This document shows, piece after piece, positions 54,673 through 62,694 of a stretch of DNA of 64,000 nt. The notes beneath the pieces are model-generated. The model ran no database searches and had not been told where the DNA came from. It was given only the letters and a program-made list of their open reading frames with translations. The stretch comes from Candidatus Gastranaerophilales bacterium (GTDB taxonomy: Bacteria > Cyanobacteriota > Vampirovibrionia > Gastranaerophilales > Gastranaerophilaceae), in NCBI GenBank assembly GCA_947626225.1, contig CANQRH010000004.1, positions 1 to 64,000 on the forward strand, in the 5' to 3' direction. The position numbers and the translations under genes were made by a program. How positions within the stretch are numbered: position 1 is the first letter of the stretch; each line of letters opens with the position of its first letter.

Positions 54673-55386
54673 ATGAAAAAAGGGTTCACATTGGCGGAAG
54701 TTTTAATTACACTCGGAATAATCGGGGTTGTTGCAGTTCTTACCATTCCGCCTCTTGTTCAAAATCACCGAAAAACAGTAGCCGAAACAAGATTAAAACG
54801 TTTCTACAGTATGATAAATCAAGCCGTACAGTTATCCGAATTGGATCATGGCCCGCAGGATACGTGGAGTTATAATTTAGATGCGATTAAAGATGAAGAC
54901 GGCAATAATGTATATGATGCAGAGAGAATGGCAGATAAGTTTGATGAGTATCTGGCACCGTATATGAAAATTATAAAAAAAGATGAATTAGAAGTGCCGC
55001 GAGAAATGGGAGATGATACTTTGGTATATTATCTTGCCGATGGCAGTTCTATTTTAGTAGGCAAAGCACAGAACAGAGAGCTTGTCTATATAACGGAAAA
55101 TCCGCAAAAATGTTTAAAAAAGCGACAAAGTTACGGCACTTGTTTATTTATGTTTTCATTTATACCCGATACAGGAAACTTACACTTCGGTGATACTTAT
55201 AAGCATAATGTTTCTAACGGTGTGCAGCCTTTTTTGTTTACCTGGGACGGTAATGATGAAAGCCTTTGGACTGATAAAACCTACGGCTGTAATAACGGCG
55301 GTGCGGGACAACAGGGACTTTTCTGTACGGAAATTATAAGACGAAACGGCTGGAAGATACCCGATAATTATCCGTATAAGTTTTAA
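54673..55386 (+). CDS. type IV pilin-like prepilin
   Basis: A 237-residue prepilin. The prepilin-peptidase site and helix are MKKGFTLAEVLITLGIIGVV (1-20), with the conserved Glu at +5 after the Gly. The globular domain has paired Cys residues (CLKKRQSYGTCL and a C-terminal pair) and ends in a WKIPDNYP motif. It is a paralogue of the G-tract prepilin at 21.9 kb. AAGGAGCAAAG precedes the ATG. The protein is probably assembled into a pilus, pseudopilus or competence-like fibre; no assembly genes are nearby. Confidence 0.93.
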   Translation: MKKGFTLAEVLITLGIIGVVAVLTIPPLVQNHRKTVAETRLKRFYSMINQAVQLSELDHGPQDTWSYNLDAIKDEDGNNVYDAERMADKFDEYLAPYMKIIKKDELEVPREMGDDTLVYYLADGSSILVGKAQNRELVYITENPQKCLKKRQSYGTCLFMFSFIPDTGNLHFGDTYKHNVSNGVQPFLFTWDGNDESLWTDKTYGCNNGGAGQQGLFCTEIIRRNGWKIPDNYPYKF

Positions 55387-56012
55387 TTGAAAAGTTTTTC
55401 GGTATGTAAATCCGTTCCGCCTGTCATTATAAGGTCATATTTTTGTGCAAACTTTTTAACGGCTTCAACCGTATGGAATTTTATAACCCCTCTGTGTCTT
55501 GAGTAAGGGTAATAAACTTCCGCACCGTCAAGTCCTAATGACTTTAGTTTTTTAAAAAATCTGTCCAGACTAAAAGCCCAGCAGCAGGCAGGATGTGCAA
55601 TAACGGCAATTCCGCCCGCATTGTGGATTGCCGTAATCAGTTTTTTTATATCCCGTTTTGCAAAAATCCTAACTATGTCCATTTCGGTTTCTTTTTTGGA
55701 TTTTGCAAGAAAAGGTTTCAATTCTTCCGATTTGAAATCTATACCGTAAGCAAGCAGATGCATAAAAATATAACCGCACCATACGTCAAATTCCACGGCA
55801 GGTATTACGTTGTCATTTATTTCATTTTCCGAATACCCTTGAATTGTATTATGATCCGATATCGAAATTGCTTTAAACTTGCCTGAATCTTTTATGAATT
55901 TTGCAAAATCACCCTTGCCGTCCGAGTAATTTGTGTGTATGTGTAAATTTACAAGTCCAGATTTATAATCTTCTTCAGTAAAACTTTTTATTAATTCTTT
56001 ATAATTTCTCAT
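55383..56012 (-). CDS. PHP-domain metal-dependent phosphoesterase
   Basis: A 209-residue PHP protein with NLHIHTNYSDGKGDF (about 21-35), ISDHNTIQG, AVEFD, VIAHPACC and TGGTDLH. It is shorter than the one at 9.1 kb and probably lacks a C-terminal extension. The start is uncertain: ATG at 56012 has no clear ribosome site, and an ATG 13 codons upstream (56051) is possible. It is divergent from the membrane protein gene and overlaps the prepilin by 4 bp at the 3' end. The substrate is unknown. Confidence 0.8.
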   Translation of the reverse strand: MRNYKELIKSFTEEDYKSGLVNLHIHTNYSDGKGDFAKFIKDSGKFKAISISDHNTIQGYSENEINDNVIPAVEFDVWCGYIFMHLLAYGIDFKSEELKPFLAKSKKETEMDIVRIFAKRDIKKLITAIHNAGGIAVIAHPACCWAFSLDRFFKKLKSLGLDGAEVYYPYSRHRGVIKFHTVEAVKKFAQKYDLIMTGGTDLHTEKLFN

Positions 56013-56064
56013 TGTTTTTTTAAATATATTTGTAATAAAATTATTATACATCAAAGGAGAGTAT

Positions 56065-57036
56065 ATGAAAGAAAGTGTTTGGAAAATATTTTTTGAAGGG
56101 CTAAAAATTTATTGTTTAAATATTCATAAATTTCTGCTTTATATGCTTTTCCCGGTACTTGGTCAGGTGTTGGGGCTGTTTTGGATATTCGGTCTGACAT
56201 ATCTTTATACCCAAAATCTTGCCGATATTACAGCTAAATACCCTGCAATGAATAATTTATCAAGCGTTATTACATCGGTTGTAATAATGGTTATTCCCGG
56301 ACTCTTGATATTTATGAAAGCTTTTTGGGATTATTTAATAGCTTACGTAGCTTTAAATTCAATGACGGACGGCTATCTTAATACCGGAAAAGTATACGAT
56401 TTTAAAGCGCATAATCAGGTAGCTTATAACAAAACATTTTCATTTATTGTTCTTTGGTTTTTGTTCGGGATATACACAATGATATCGTCAATTCCCGTTT
56501 TCTGGATTTTGGGATTTATTTTCTTTATATATTTTATTTTGATATTTCAGGTATTTACTTTTGAAAACGGTCTTTCGCCGATTGGTTATTTTAAAAGGAG
56601 TTTTGAAATAATCAGGGGTAATTTTGCGGGAACGTTTATTTTGATGTTTTTGCTTGCAATTTTTTGTTTTTATTTTTTGAGTGCGGGTTTGTCCGTGATA
56701 TTTGATTATCTGAATCTCACTCAAATATTGTCAAAAGCGTTTGAAAATTGGGCATTTACCGTTCCCATCGAACCTTTGGAGCCTTACGGGGTTACTCCCG
56801 CATTAATCGGAAACGGGATGGTAAAACAGCTTGTTTTGTTTATAACAGCCGGATTTACACTGCCTTTGAGAAGTATATGCTGGACATTATGGTATAAAAA
56901 TTCTGATAAATTAAGTGCGGAAAAACCTAAAAAATCACAGTCCAAAAAACAGAATGCAAAATCTTTTAAAATCGAAAAAAGAGAAATAGATCCGGAAATA
57001 ATCAGACGTGCAAGGTTGGAGGATGATGAATACTGA
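56065..57036 (+). CDS. polytopic membrane protein with basic tail
   Basis: A 323-residue protein with about six hydrophobic segments (starting LLYMLFPVLGQVLGL) and a Lys-rich cytoplasmic C-terminus (about 285-323). No family is recognised with confidence. The start WKIFFEGLKIY resembles the protein at 52.4-53.2 kb, and both may belong to one paralogous membrane family. AAAGGAGAG precedes the ATG. The stop overlaps the next start by one base, beginning a short operon with a zinc-ribbon protein and rph. Confidence 0.65.
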   Translation: MKESVWKIFFEGLKIYCLNIHKFLLYMLFPVLGQVLGLFWIFGLTYLYTQNLADITAKYPAMNNLSSVITSVVIMVIPGLLIFMKAFWDYLIAYVALNSMTDGYLNTGKVYDFKAHNQVAYNKTFSFIVLWFLFGIYTMISSIPVFWILGFIFFIYFILIFQVFTFENGLSPIGYFKRSFEIIRGNFAGTFILMFLLAIFCFYFLSAGLSVIFDYLNLTQILSKAFENWAFTVPIEPLEPYGVTPALIGNGMVKQLVLFITAGFTLPLRSICWTLWYKNSDKLSAEKPKKSQSKKQNAKSFKIEKREIDPEIIRRARLEDDEY

Positions 57037-57263
57037 TGTTTATCTGCAAGAATTGCAAATCCGTTGATAAATTTGAATTGATGTTTTCGCCTGATTATCG
57101 CGGTGAGAAAAGGTTTGCACGTGAATATAAAGAAAATGGTGACATTGAAATAACGGTGGACGGATACAAGTTTGTACCCGATTTGCAGTTTATGAATGAA
57201 CACGCCGTCTGCGGTTATTGCGGACAAATTTATATGTGGGACTATGAAGGGAGAAAATTATGA
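57036..57263 (+). CDS. small zinc-ribbon protein
   Basis: A 75-residue protein with two Cys pairs, CKNC (4-7) and CGYC (about 60-63), suggesting a zinc ribbon. Between them is an antiparallel-strand-like segment. It lies between the membrane protein and rph with overlapping start and stop codons on both sides, so all three are co-translated. The function is unknown. Confidence 0.75.
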   Translation: MFICKNCKSVDKFELMFSPDYRGEKRFAREYKENGDIEITVDGYKFVPDLQFMNEHAVCGYCGQIYMWDYEGRKL

Positions 57264-57964
57264 AACGACAAGGCAGAAAAAATAATGAAACTCGTGAAAT
57301 AAAATTCACGAAAAATTTTACCAAACACGCATCAGGTTCCGTGCTGGTTGAATTCGGCGATACAAGAGTAATTACAACGGCGTCGGTTGAAGAAGGAAAA
57401 CCGAAATGGATGGAAAAAGATGACATGAGAGGCTGGGTGACAGCCGAATATTCACTTCTTCCGTCCGCACCAAATACCAGATGTACAAGAGAACGTACAA
57501 AAATTTCCGGCAGAACGCAGGAAATTCAAAGACTTATCGGAAGAAGTCTCAGAGCTTGTGTTGATTTGACCAAAATGCCTGATATGACCATAACTGTTGA
57601 TGCCGATGTTATACAGGCAGACGGCGGAACCCGTACAGCAAGTATTTGCGGAGGATTTCTGGCAATGAAAATTGCGATTGATAAACTTCTTGCGGAAGGA
57701 AAATTATCGCAAAATCCGATAATCGAACCTATAGGAGCCATATCGGCAGGAATTGTTGACGGAGAAATCAGACTGGATTTGGATTATGAAGAAGACTCAC
57801 ATGCACAAGTTGACAGCAACATAGTATTAACAAAGAGCGGTAAAATTATTGAATTTCAAACGACCGCCGAAGGTGAACCTTATGAACAATCCGACATGAT
57901 TAAGATTTTTAACATTGCATCGGAAGGAATTAAAAAAATAGTTGATATATATGAACATATTTAG
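57260..57964 (+). CDS. rph: ribonuclease PH
   Basis: A phosphorolytic 3' exonuclease that trims tRNA and rRNA 3' ends; relevant here because the two tRNA genes do not encode CCA. The 234-residue protein has SVLVEFGDTRVITTASVEE, GWVTAEYSLLPSAPNTR, RTQEIQRLIGRSLRA (phosphate-site Arg), the DVIQADGGTRTASI catalytic strand and a C-terminal acidic part. GAAGGGAG stands before the ATG. Confidence 0.97.
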   Translation: MKRQGRKNNETREIKFTKNFTKHASGSVLVEFGDTRVITTASVEEGKPKWMEKDDMRGWVTAEYSLLPSAPNTRCTRERTKISGRTQEIQRLIGRSLRACVDLTKMPDMTITVDADVIQADGGTRTASICGGFLAMKIAIDKLLAEGKLSQNPIIEPIGAISAGIVDGEIRLDLDYEEDSHAQVDSNIVLTKSGKIIEFQTTAEGEPYEQSDMIKIFNIASEGIKKIVDIYEHI

Positions 57965-57994
57965 TATAATACTGCTTGTAAAGGAGAAAATATT

Positions 57995-58315
57995 ATGAAA
58001 AAATTATTTATTGCATCATTAGTTTTGGTTATGACAAGTGCTTGTGCAGTTTATGCCGCTGACGATTCAACTTATTCCGGCCGCTTAATTAACAAGTACA
58101 CATCTAAAATTACCGACAAAGAAAAACAGCTTCAACAACAGCAGAAAGCAAGAGAAGAAGCTTCCGCAAAAAAACAGGCAGAATTGCAGAAAAAATTAGA
58201 TGCTCAAAAGAAGGCATATGAACAACAGAAAAAAGCTAATGAAGAAGCTGCAAAAGCAAGACAGCAAAAAGTTGAACATAAGAAAAAATTGTTAAATGAA
58301 TTGCTTAATGACTAA
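57995..58315 (+). CDS. secreted coiled-coil protein
   Basis: A 106-residue protein. A signal peptide with a likely Ala-x-Ala type cleavage near VYA-AD (about residue 21) is followed by a continuous Gln/Lys/Ala-rich coiled coil (about 45-100). AAAGGAGAAAA precedes the ATG, and a strong terminator follows. It is probably a periplasmic or envelope structural or chaperone-like protein. No named family is recognised. Confidence 0.8.
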   Translation: MKKLFIASLVLVMTSACAVYAADDSTYSGRLINKYTSKITDKEKQLQQQQKAREEASAKKQAELQKKLDAQKKAYEQQKKANEEAAKARQQKVEHKKKLLNELLND

Positions 58316-58332
58316 TTCATTTAAAAGTTATT

Positions 58333-58363
58333 AAAAAAGGCACCGTTTCGGTGTCTTTTTTTT
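58333..58363 (+). terminator. bidirectional terminator
   Basis: A stem of AAAAAGGCACCG with CGGTGTCTTTTT (one G-T pair), a TTT loop and a T run, between the secreted-protein gene and the convergent glycosylase. Confidence 0.88.
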
Positions 58364-58367
58364 ATGT

Positions 58368-59009
58368 CTAAAACAGCTTGGATTGTATAGGTGTTTGAAC
58401 CGGCGGAAGTTCTGCAGGAACCTGTGTCATTTGCTCATATACCCTTTTGATTTCTTTTATATCCTGCCACATCAACCATTTCGGACTTCCCTTTTCTCTG
58501 GAATCATTTCTTAACAAATATGACGGGTGGAAAATCGGCATCATCTTTGAATTGTAAGGGCCTTCAAACCATTTCCCGCGAATCTTTGTAATCCCCTGAG
58601 TTGTTCCCAGAATTGAATTTACGGCAACACGTCCGCAAAGAAGTATAATTCTCGGTTTTAAAATTTCAAGCTGAGCATCAAGATATTCCCGGCAAGCTTC
58701 TTTTTCTTCCGGCAGAGGATCACGGTTATCCGGCGGACGGCATTTTATGGTATTGCAAATATAGACATCTTTTTGACGGCTTAAACCCGCGGATTCAAAA
58801 ATTCTGTCAAGAAGCTGTCCCGCTTTGCCTACAAACGGTTCTCCCTTTTGATCTTCATAGTATCCCGGAGCTTCGCCGATAAGCATTAATTTGTGATTCG
58901 GTATACCGCCTGAAAATACAATATTATTACGTGTTTTTCCCAAAGGACATTTTTGGCATGAAAGACACTTTTCGTAAACTTTTTTTAGTTTTTCAATTTC
59001 TTCCGTCAT
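58368..59009 (-). CDS. uracil-DNA glycosylase, family 4 (4Fe-4S)
   Basis: Excises uracil from DNA. The 213-residue protein has the cluster ligands in CLSCQKCPL and in the CRPPDNRDPLPEEKEACREYL region, motif GEAPGYYEDQKGEPFVGKAG (about 42-61) with the family-4 GEAPG sequence, and the second catalytic loop IFHPSYLLRN. The C-terminus ends PIQSKLF, like a sliding-clamp-binding peptide (QxxLF). Its ATG overlaps the stop of the upstream HTH gene by ATGA. A terminator closes the unit. Confidence 0.94.
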   Translation of the reverse strand: MTEEIEKLKKVYEKCLSCQKCPLGKTRNNIVFSGGIPNHKLMLIGEAPGYYEDQKGEPFVGKAGQLLDRIFESAGLSRQKDVYICNTIKCRPPDNRDPLPEEKEACREYLDAQLEILKPRIILLCGRVAVNSILGTTQGITKIRGKWFEGPYNSKMMPIFHPSYLLRNDSREKGSPKWLMWQDIKEIKRVYEQMTQVPAELPPVQTPIQSKLF

Positions 59010-59236
59010 AGTTTTTTATCAGGTACATTTTTAAACAGTTCATCAACATTTATTTTAAGAAATCTTGCTATATCAAAAATTATAAAAGCTGACGGCACCT
59101 GCCTTGCTTGTTCTATCTGGCTGATTGAATTATGGCTTACTCCGATTTCCAAAGCGAGTTCAAGCTGGGAAAGTCCTTTTCTCACTCGTTCCGCTTTTAT
59201 GTTTTTAGCCAATATATCTAATCTTTCATCTCTCAT
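59006..59236 (-). CDS. XRE-family helix-turn-helix regulator
   Basis: A 76-residue Cro/CI-type protein starting MRDERLDILAKNIKAERVRKG. The helix-turn-helix is LSQLELALEIGVSHNSISQIE. It is encoded just before the uracil-DNA glycosylase with a 4-bp overlap, so it may regulate that gene. TATAAT (complement of 59244-59249) lies 7 nt before the ATG and TTGATT 16 bp further up; no ribosome site is present, hence leaderless. An upstream in-frame start is less likely. Confidence 0.87.
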   Translation of the reverse strand: MRDERLDILAKNIKAERVRKGLSQLELALEIGVSHNSISQIEQARQVPSAFIIFDIARFLKINVDELFKNVPDKKL

Positions 59237-59330
59237 AATTAAAATTATATATATTGACAACTTAAAATCAATAATTTATACTGTTAATAAATAGCAGTAT
59301 ACTAATAATTAATAACATGAAAGTAATTTT

Positions 59331-59561
59331 ATGAATACGAAAAAATTGATAAATGCATTGTCAAATCTTGAATCTGATGCCGGAGAACTGGAAAATTTTA
59401 TAAGAATATTGAAAGATGCGGCACAATGTAATAATGACTGCGCATATCTTTCTTCGTTTATAAGCTTGATTGACAAAAATATGAAGCTTTATACGGAAAA
59501 ACTTGAAAATTTTAAAATATCCGCGGGAGAATTTATTTTTGAGAAGCAGGCTCTAAAATAG
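59331..59561 (+). CDS. small helical hypothetical protein
   Basis: A 76-residue acidic, helix-rich protein (MNTKKLINALSNLESDAGELE). No family is recognised. Its ribosome site is weak, and the 3' end overlaps the convergent peptidase gene by 29 bp. The gap of 95 bp to the divergent HTH gene may hold a promoter, but none is clear. Confidence 0.5.
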   Translation: MNTKKLINALSNLESDAGELENFIRILKDAAQCNNDCAYLSSFISLIDKNMKLYTEKLENFKISAGEFIFEKQALK

Positions 59562-60867
59562 ATATAACCGCATTATTGAGGTTAAGATATTTTCTGACGG
59601 CGTTTTCCGTATCTTCAATGCTTATTTCATCCAAATCTTTAAGATAATCTTCAATAAGTTTTAAATCTTCGCACACGGTCATATAATAACCGATTGTTTC
59701 TCCGATTTCCGAAACGGTTTCCGCGGAATATGCAAATCTCGACTTGATTTTCTTTTTTGCTTTTTCAAGTTCTTCTTGAGTAATTCTGTTTTCAAGAAGT
59801 CCGTTAATCTCTTTTTTTACAAGCTCAAGTGCTTCTTCGCGTTTTTCGGGTTTGAAATTAGCCTGAACAAAGAAATTGTTGCCGTCTTTGAACTGATAAT
59901 GTTCGGTTTCGGCGAGGTTAAAAATCGGTTCTTTTTGTTTTTCGATTAAATTCTGATACATTCTTGAGCTGGTGCTGTCGCCGAGAATTATGCTTATAAT
60001 ATCGAGTTCAATATTTTCTTTTAAATTATTGGCTTTCGGGCCGAGATAACCTATCATAAGATATGACGTATTTACGTTGGCGTTATTTATGACAGTTACC
60101 GTATGATTTTCCGGCTTGTCCGGTTCGTAAATATGTTTCGGAGCGTTTTTTCGACCTTTAAAATCAAATTCTTTTTCAACTTTTTCAAGTACGGCTTTTT
60201 TATCAAAATCTCCCACTATAATTGTTGTCATATTCTCCGGCGAATAAAATGTACGGTAATAGTTCATTATATCTTCTCTTGTAACTTGTGAAATTATTTC
60301 GGGCGTGCCGATAACATCACGTTTATAAGGGTGATTTTTGTACATATTTCGGTTGCATTCGTTGTAGACTTTTGTCCAATTTTGGTCTTTGCGCATTCTG
60401 ATTTCTTCGATTACAACGTGTCGTTCGCGTTTGTCGGTAACAGAGGGGTTGTTAATATCAAACGGAGAACCGATTTCATCTTCCGGCAAAACAGGATCAA
60501 GCATCATATCCGCATGAAGTTCGATTGCCAGATACAAATCACCGTCATCTTTGCCTTTCGGGAGTGTTACGTAATAGAATGTGTAATCTTTCCAAGTTGC
60601 GGCATTTACAATTGCACCTTTAGCTTCAAGTATTCTGTCAAATTCTCCCGCTTTATGTTTGTGAGTGCCTTTAAACATCAGGTGTTCAAGAAAATGAGAA
60701 ATCCCGTTATTAATATCATTTTCATTTATTGAACCTGTTTTTACCCAGGTACTGACGTTAACCAGTTCCCCTTCTTTGTGTGCAAGAACAATTTTATGTC
60801 CGTTTTCTCTTTCATAAATTTCCGCATCCTGTGTGAGATAAGGATATTTAACAGATGTTTTTATCAT
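59533..60867 (-). CDS. M16-family zinc metallopeptidase
   Basis: A processing-type peptidase (insulinase / mitochondrial processing peptidase-like). The 444-residue protein has the inverted zinc motif HFLEH (in GISHFLEHLMFKGT, about 60) and the downstream catalytic-site Glu in IEEIRM. The paired C-terminal domain (about 230-430) is present. The ATG at 60867 is preferred, with GAGGG five bases upstream; an extension of seven residues (MKKKRVK) is possible. Such cytosolic or periplasmic enzymes degrade peptides. There is no adjacent partner subunit. Confidence 0.93.
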   Translation of the reverse strand: MIKTSVKYPYLTQDAEIYERENGHKIVLAHKEGELVNVSTWVKTGSINENDINNGISHFLEHLMFKGTHKHKAGEFDRILEAKGAIVNAATWKDYTFYYVTLPKGKDDGDLYLAIELHADMMLDPVLPEDEIGSPFDINNPSVTDKRERHVVIEEIRMRKDQNWTKVYNECNRNMYKNHPYKRDVIGTPEIISQVTREDIMNYYRTFYSPENMTTIIVGDFDKKAVLEKVEKEFDFKGRKNAPKHIYEPDKPENHTVTVINNANVNTSYLMIGYLGPKANNLKENIELDIISIILGDSTSSRMYQNLIEKQKEPIFNLAETEHYQFKDGNNFFVQANFKPEKREEALELVKKEINGLLENRITQEELEKAKKKIKSRFAYSAETVSEIGETIGYYMTVCEDLKLIEDYLKDLDEISIEDTENAVRKYLNLNNAVISILEPASQK

Positions 60868-60913
60868 TTTTACCCTCTTTTTCTTCATTATAACTCAAAT
60901 AAATTTTTTAGGT

Positions 60914-60919
60914 TATAAT
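60914..60919 (+). promoter_or_regulatory. nanE -10 box, predicted leaderless
   Basis: TATAAT ending 6 nt before the nanE ATG. No convincing -35 is seen. No Shine-Dalgarno is present. Confidence 0.55.
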
Positions 60920-60925
60920 AGACTT

Positions 60926-61606
60926 ATGAATAATGTTATAAATCGTCTAAAGGGTAAAGTGGTCGTATCCTGTCAGGCAATGCCGTCAGAGCCTTTGTAT
61001 CTTGAAACATGTATGGCGGCAATGATGAAATCCGTTGTAAAAGGCGGTGCGGGTGCACTTAGAGTTGCGGGGACAAGAGATGTAAAGAATGCCAAACTTC
61101 TGTTTGATATTCCCGTAATCGGACTTACCAAACCCGATGTAATACCTTCAAACTGGCAGGAAATTGTTTATATTACTCCGTCACTAAAAGATGTTATAGC
61201 TTTAATTGAGGCGGGTGCGGATATTGTGGCATTTGACGGAACTATGCGTCCCCGTCCGGACAAGTTAGAGGACATTATTAAATATATTAAAATAAATAAA
61301 AGAGTTTCAATGGCGGATATCTCGACATTAGAAGAAGGAATTAATGCGGAAAAACTCGGTGCGGACATTCTTTCCACCACTCTGTCCGGTTATACGGTTG
61401 AATCTCAGGGCAGGGATGACGGGCCTGATTTTGAACTTTTAAAGGCGCTTGTGGAAAATACCAAATTGCCCGTAGTTTTAGAGGGCAGAATCTGGGAGCC
61501 GCAGCAGGTTGACAAAGCATTTAAAATCGGTGCTCACTGCGTTGTAATCGGCTCTGCAATTACAAGACCGCAATTGATTACAAAAAGATTTGTACAAAGA
61601 GGTTAA
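60926..61606 (+). CDS. nanE: N-acetylmannosamine-6-phosphate 2-epimerase
   Basis: Interconverts ManNAc-6-phosphate and GlcNAc-6-phosphate in sialic acid catabolism. The 226-residue TIM barrel has VVSCQAMPSEPL (12-23), GALRVAGTRDVKN (about 43-55), IPVIGLTKPD, VAFDGTMRPRP, the MADISTLEEG strand and VVLEGRIW.PQQV at the C-terminal phosphate site. The ROK kinase follows after 2 bp, forming a nanE-nanK-type pair. No sialate lyase gene (nanA) lies in the window. Confidence 0.95.
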   Translation: MNNVINRLKGKVVVSCQAMPSEPLYLETCMAAMMKSVVKGGAGALRVAGTRDVKNAKLLFDIPVIGLTKPDVIPSNWQEIVYITPSLKDVIALIEAGADIVAFDGTMRPRPDKLEDIIKYIKINKRVSMADISTLEEGINAEKLGADILSTTLSGYTVESQGRDDGPDFELLKALVENTKLPVVLEGRIWEPQQVDKAFKIGAHCVVIGSAITRPQLITKRFVQRG

Positions 61607-61608
61607 AT

Positions 61609-62475
61609 ATGAAAAAGGCTTTAGCAATTGATGTCGGCGGAACAAAAATTTACGGTGCCGTTATAGATGAAAAAGGTGAAATTAAAAGTGAAATAGAAAA
61701 ACATTTTACTCCCAAAACTTTTGATGAAATAATAAGTCTTTTCAAAGATATTATAAGCCGATATGAAAATGAGGTTGATGCGGTAGCTTTTGCAACCTGC
61801 GGTGCAGTTAATAATACCAATGACGGAATCTTAGGTTCTACGGGAAATATTGTGAAAGAGTATCCTTCCGCGAATTTTAAAAGTTTAAGTTCTAAGCCTG
61901 TATTTGTTGAAAATGATGCAAATGCAGCTGCCTGGGCGGAACATATTACGGGGGCATCCAAAGGAATGGCTTATTCGGTAATGCTGACACTGGGAACGGG
62001 TGTAGGCGGCGGCATAATTTTGGATAATAAAATTTATAAAGGCAAAAACGGAGCGGCAGGTGAAATGCATTTTAAAATACGTACGGACAAGCACAGAAAA
62101 TGCACCTGCGGAGCGTGGGATTGTTTTGAAGCTTATGCATCAGGCACCGGTTTGAAAAAAACTGCCGAAGAAATCACGGGAAACCCCGAAATAACTACTT
62201 ATGAAGTTATTGAAAACAGAGAACGCCCTGTTATGCAAAAGATTTTAAAGGCTTGGCAGGATGATATTCTCACGGGAATAATAAGTCTTGCTAATATTTT
62301 TGATCCCGATTGTATCGTGTTATCAGGTTCAATGGCAGAATTTGCCGATATTGAATATCTGGAAAGAGAAGCAAACAAAGAAATTGTAACAACACCGTTT
62401 AAGGTTTTGAGGGCTTCGGCAGGGAATTATTCAGGCATGATAGGTGCCGCCTTGCTCGCTTTGGGGGTGAAATAA
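61609..62475 (+). CDS. ROK-family sugar kinase, NanK-like
   Basis: A 288-residue ROK kinase. The ATP motif AIDVGGTKIYGAVID is at 6-20, the catalytic Asp is in VENDANAAAWAEH, and the ROK zinc site has HRKCTCGAWDCFEAYASGTG (about 161-180). Placed 2 bp after nanE, its likely substrate is N-acetylmannosamine, but glucose or GlcNAc kinases of the ROK family look similar. The substrate is therefore inferred from context. Confidence 0.9.
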   Translation: MKKALAIDVGGTKIYGAVIDEKGEIKSEIEKHFTPKTFDEIISLFKDIISRYENEVDAVAFATCGAVNNTNDGILGSTGNIVKEYPSANFKSLSSKPVFVENDANAAAWAEHITGASKGMAYSVMLTLGTGVGGGIILDNKIYKGKNGAAGEMHFKIRTDKHRKCTCGAWDCFEAYASGTGLKKTAEEITGNPEITTYEVIENRERPVMQKILKAWQDDILTGIISLANIFDPDCIVLSGSMAEFADIEYLEREANKEIVTTPFKVLRASAGNYSGMIGAALLALGVK

Positions 62476-62694
62476 GTGGGGAAAGCAAAGAAAAGAATAA
62501 TTCATAAAGGTAAAAATTTGCAATTCTCAAGTCTTAGCCGTGATGAGGCTGTTAAAAAAGCCGCAAAAATGTTAGATTCAAATGATAAAGAGGCATATTC
62601 TTTAATTACGCTTTTCGGTTTTTCGGCAGAGGAAATACTTGAAGCGGGTGCAAGTTACGAAGCGGTGAAAGGTGCGGGTAGTATCTTTAAATGA
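62476..62694 (+). CDS. small basic hypothetical protein
   Basis: A 72-residue protein with a GTG start at 62476 directly after the kinase stop and a GGGGG run upstream. The N-terminus is Lys/Arg-rich (GKAKKRIIHKGKNL) and the rest is helix-like, ending GAGSIFK. It is part of the nanE operon and overlaps the prenyltransferase start by 4 bp. No family is recognised. Confidence 0.65.
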   Translation: MGKAKKRIIHKGKNLQFSSLSRDEAVKKAAKMLDSNDKEAYSLITLFGFSAEEILEAGASYEAVKGAGSIFK

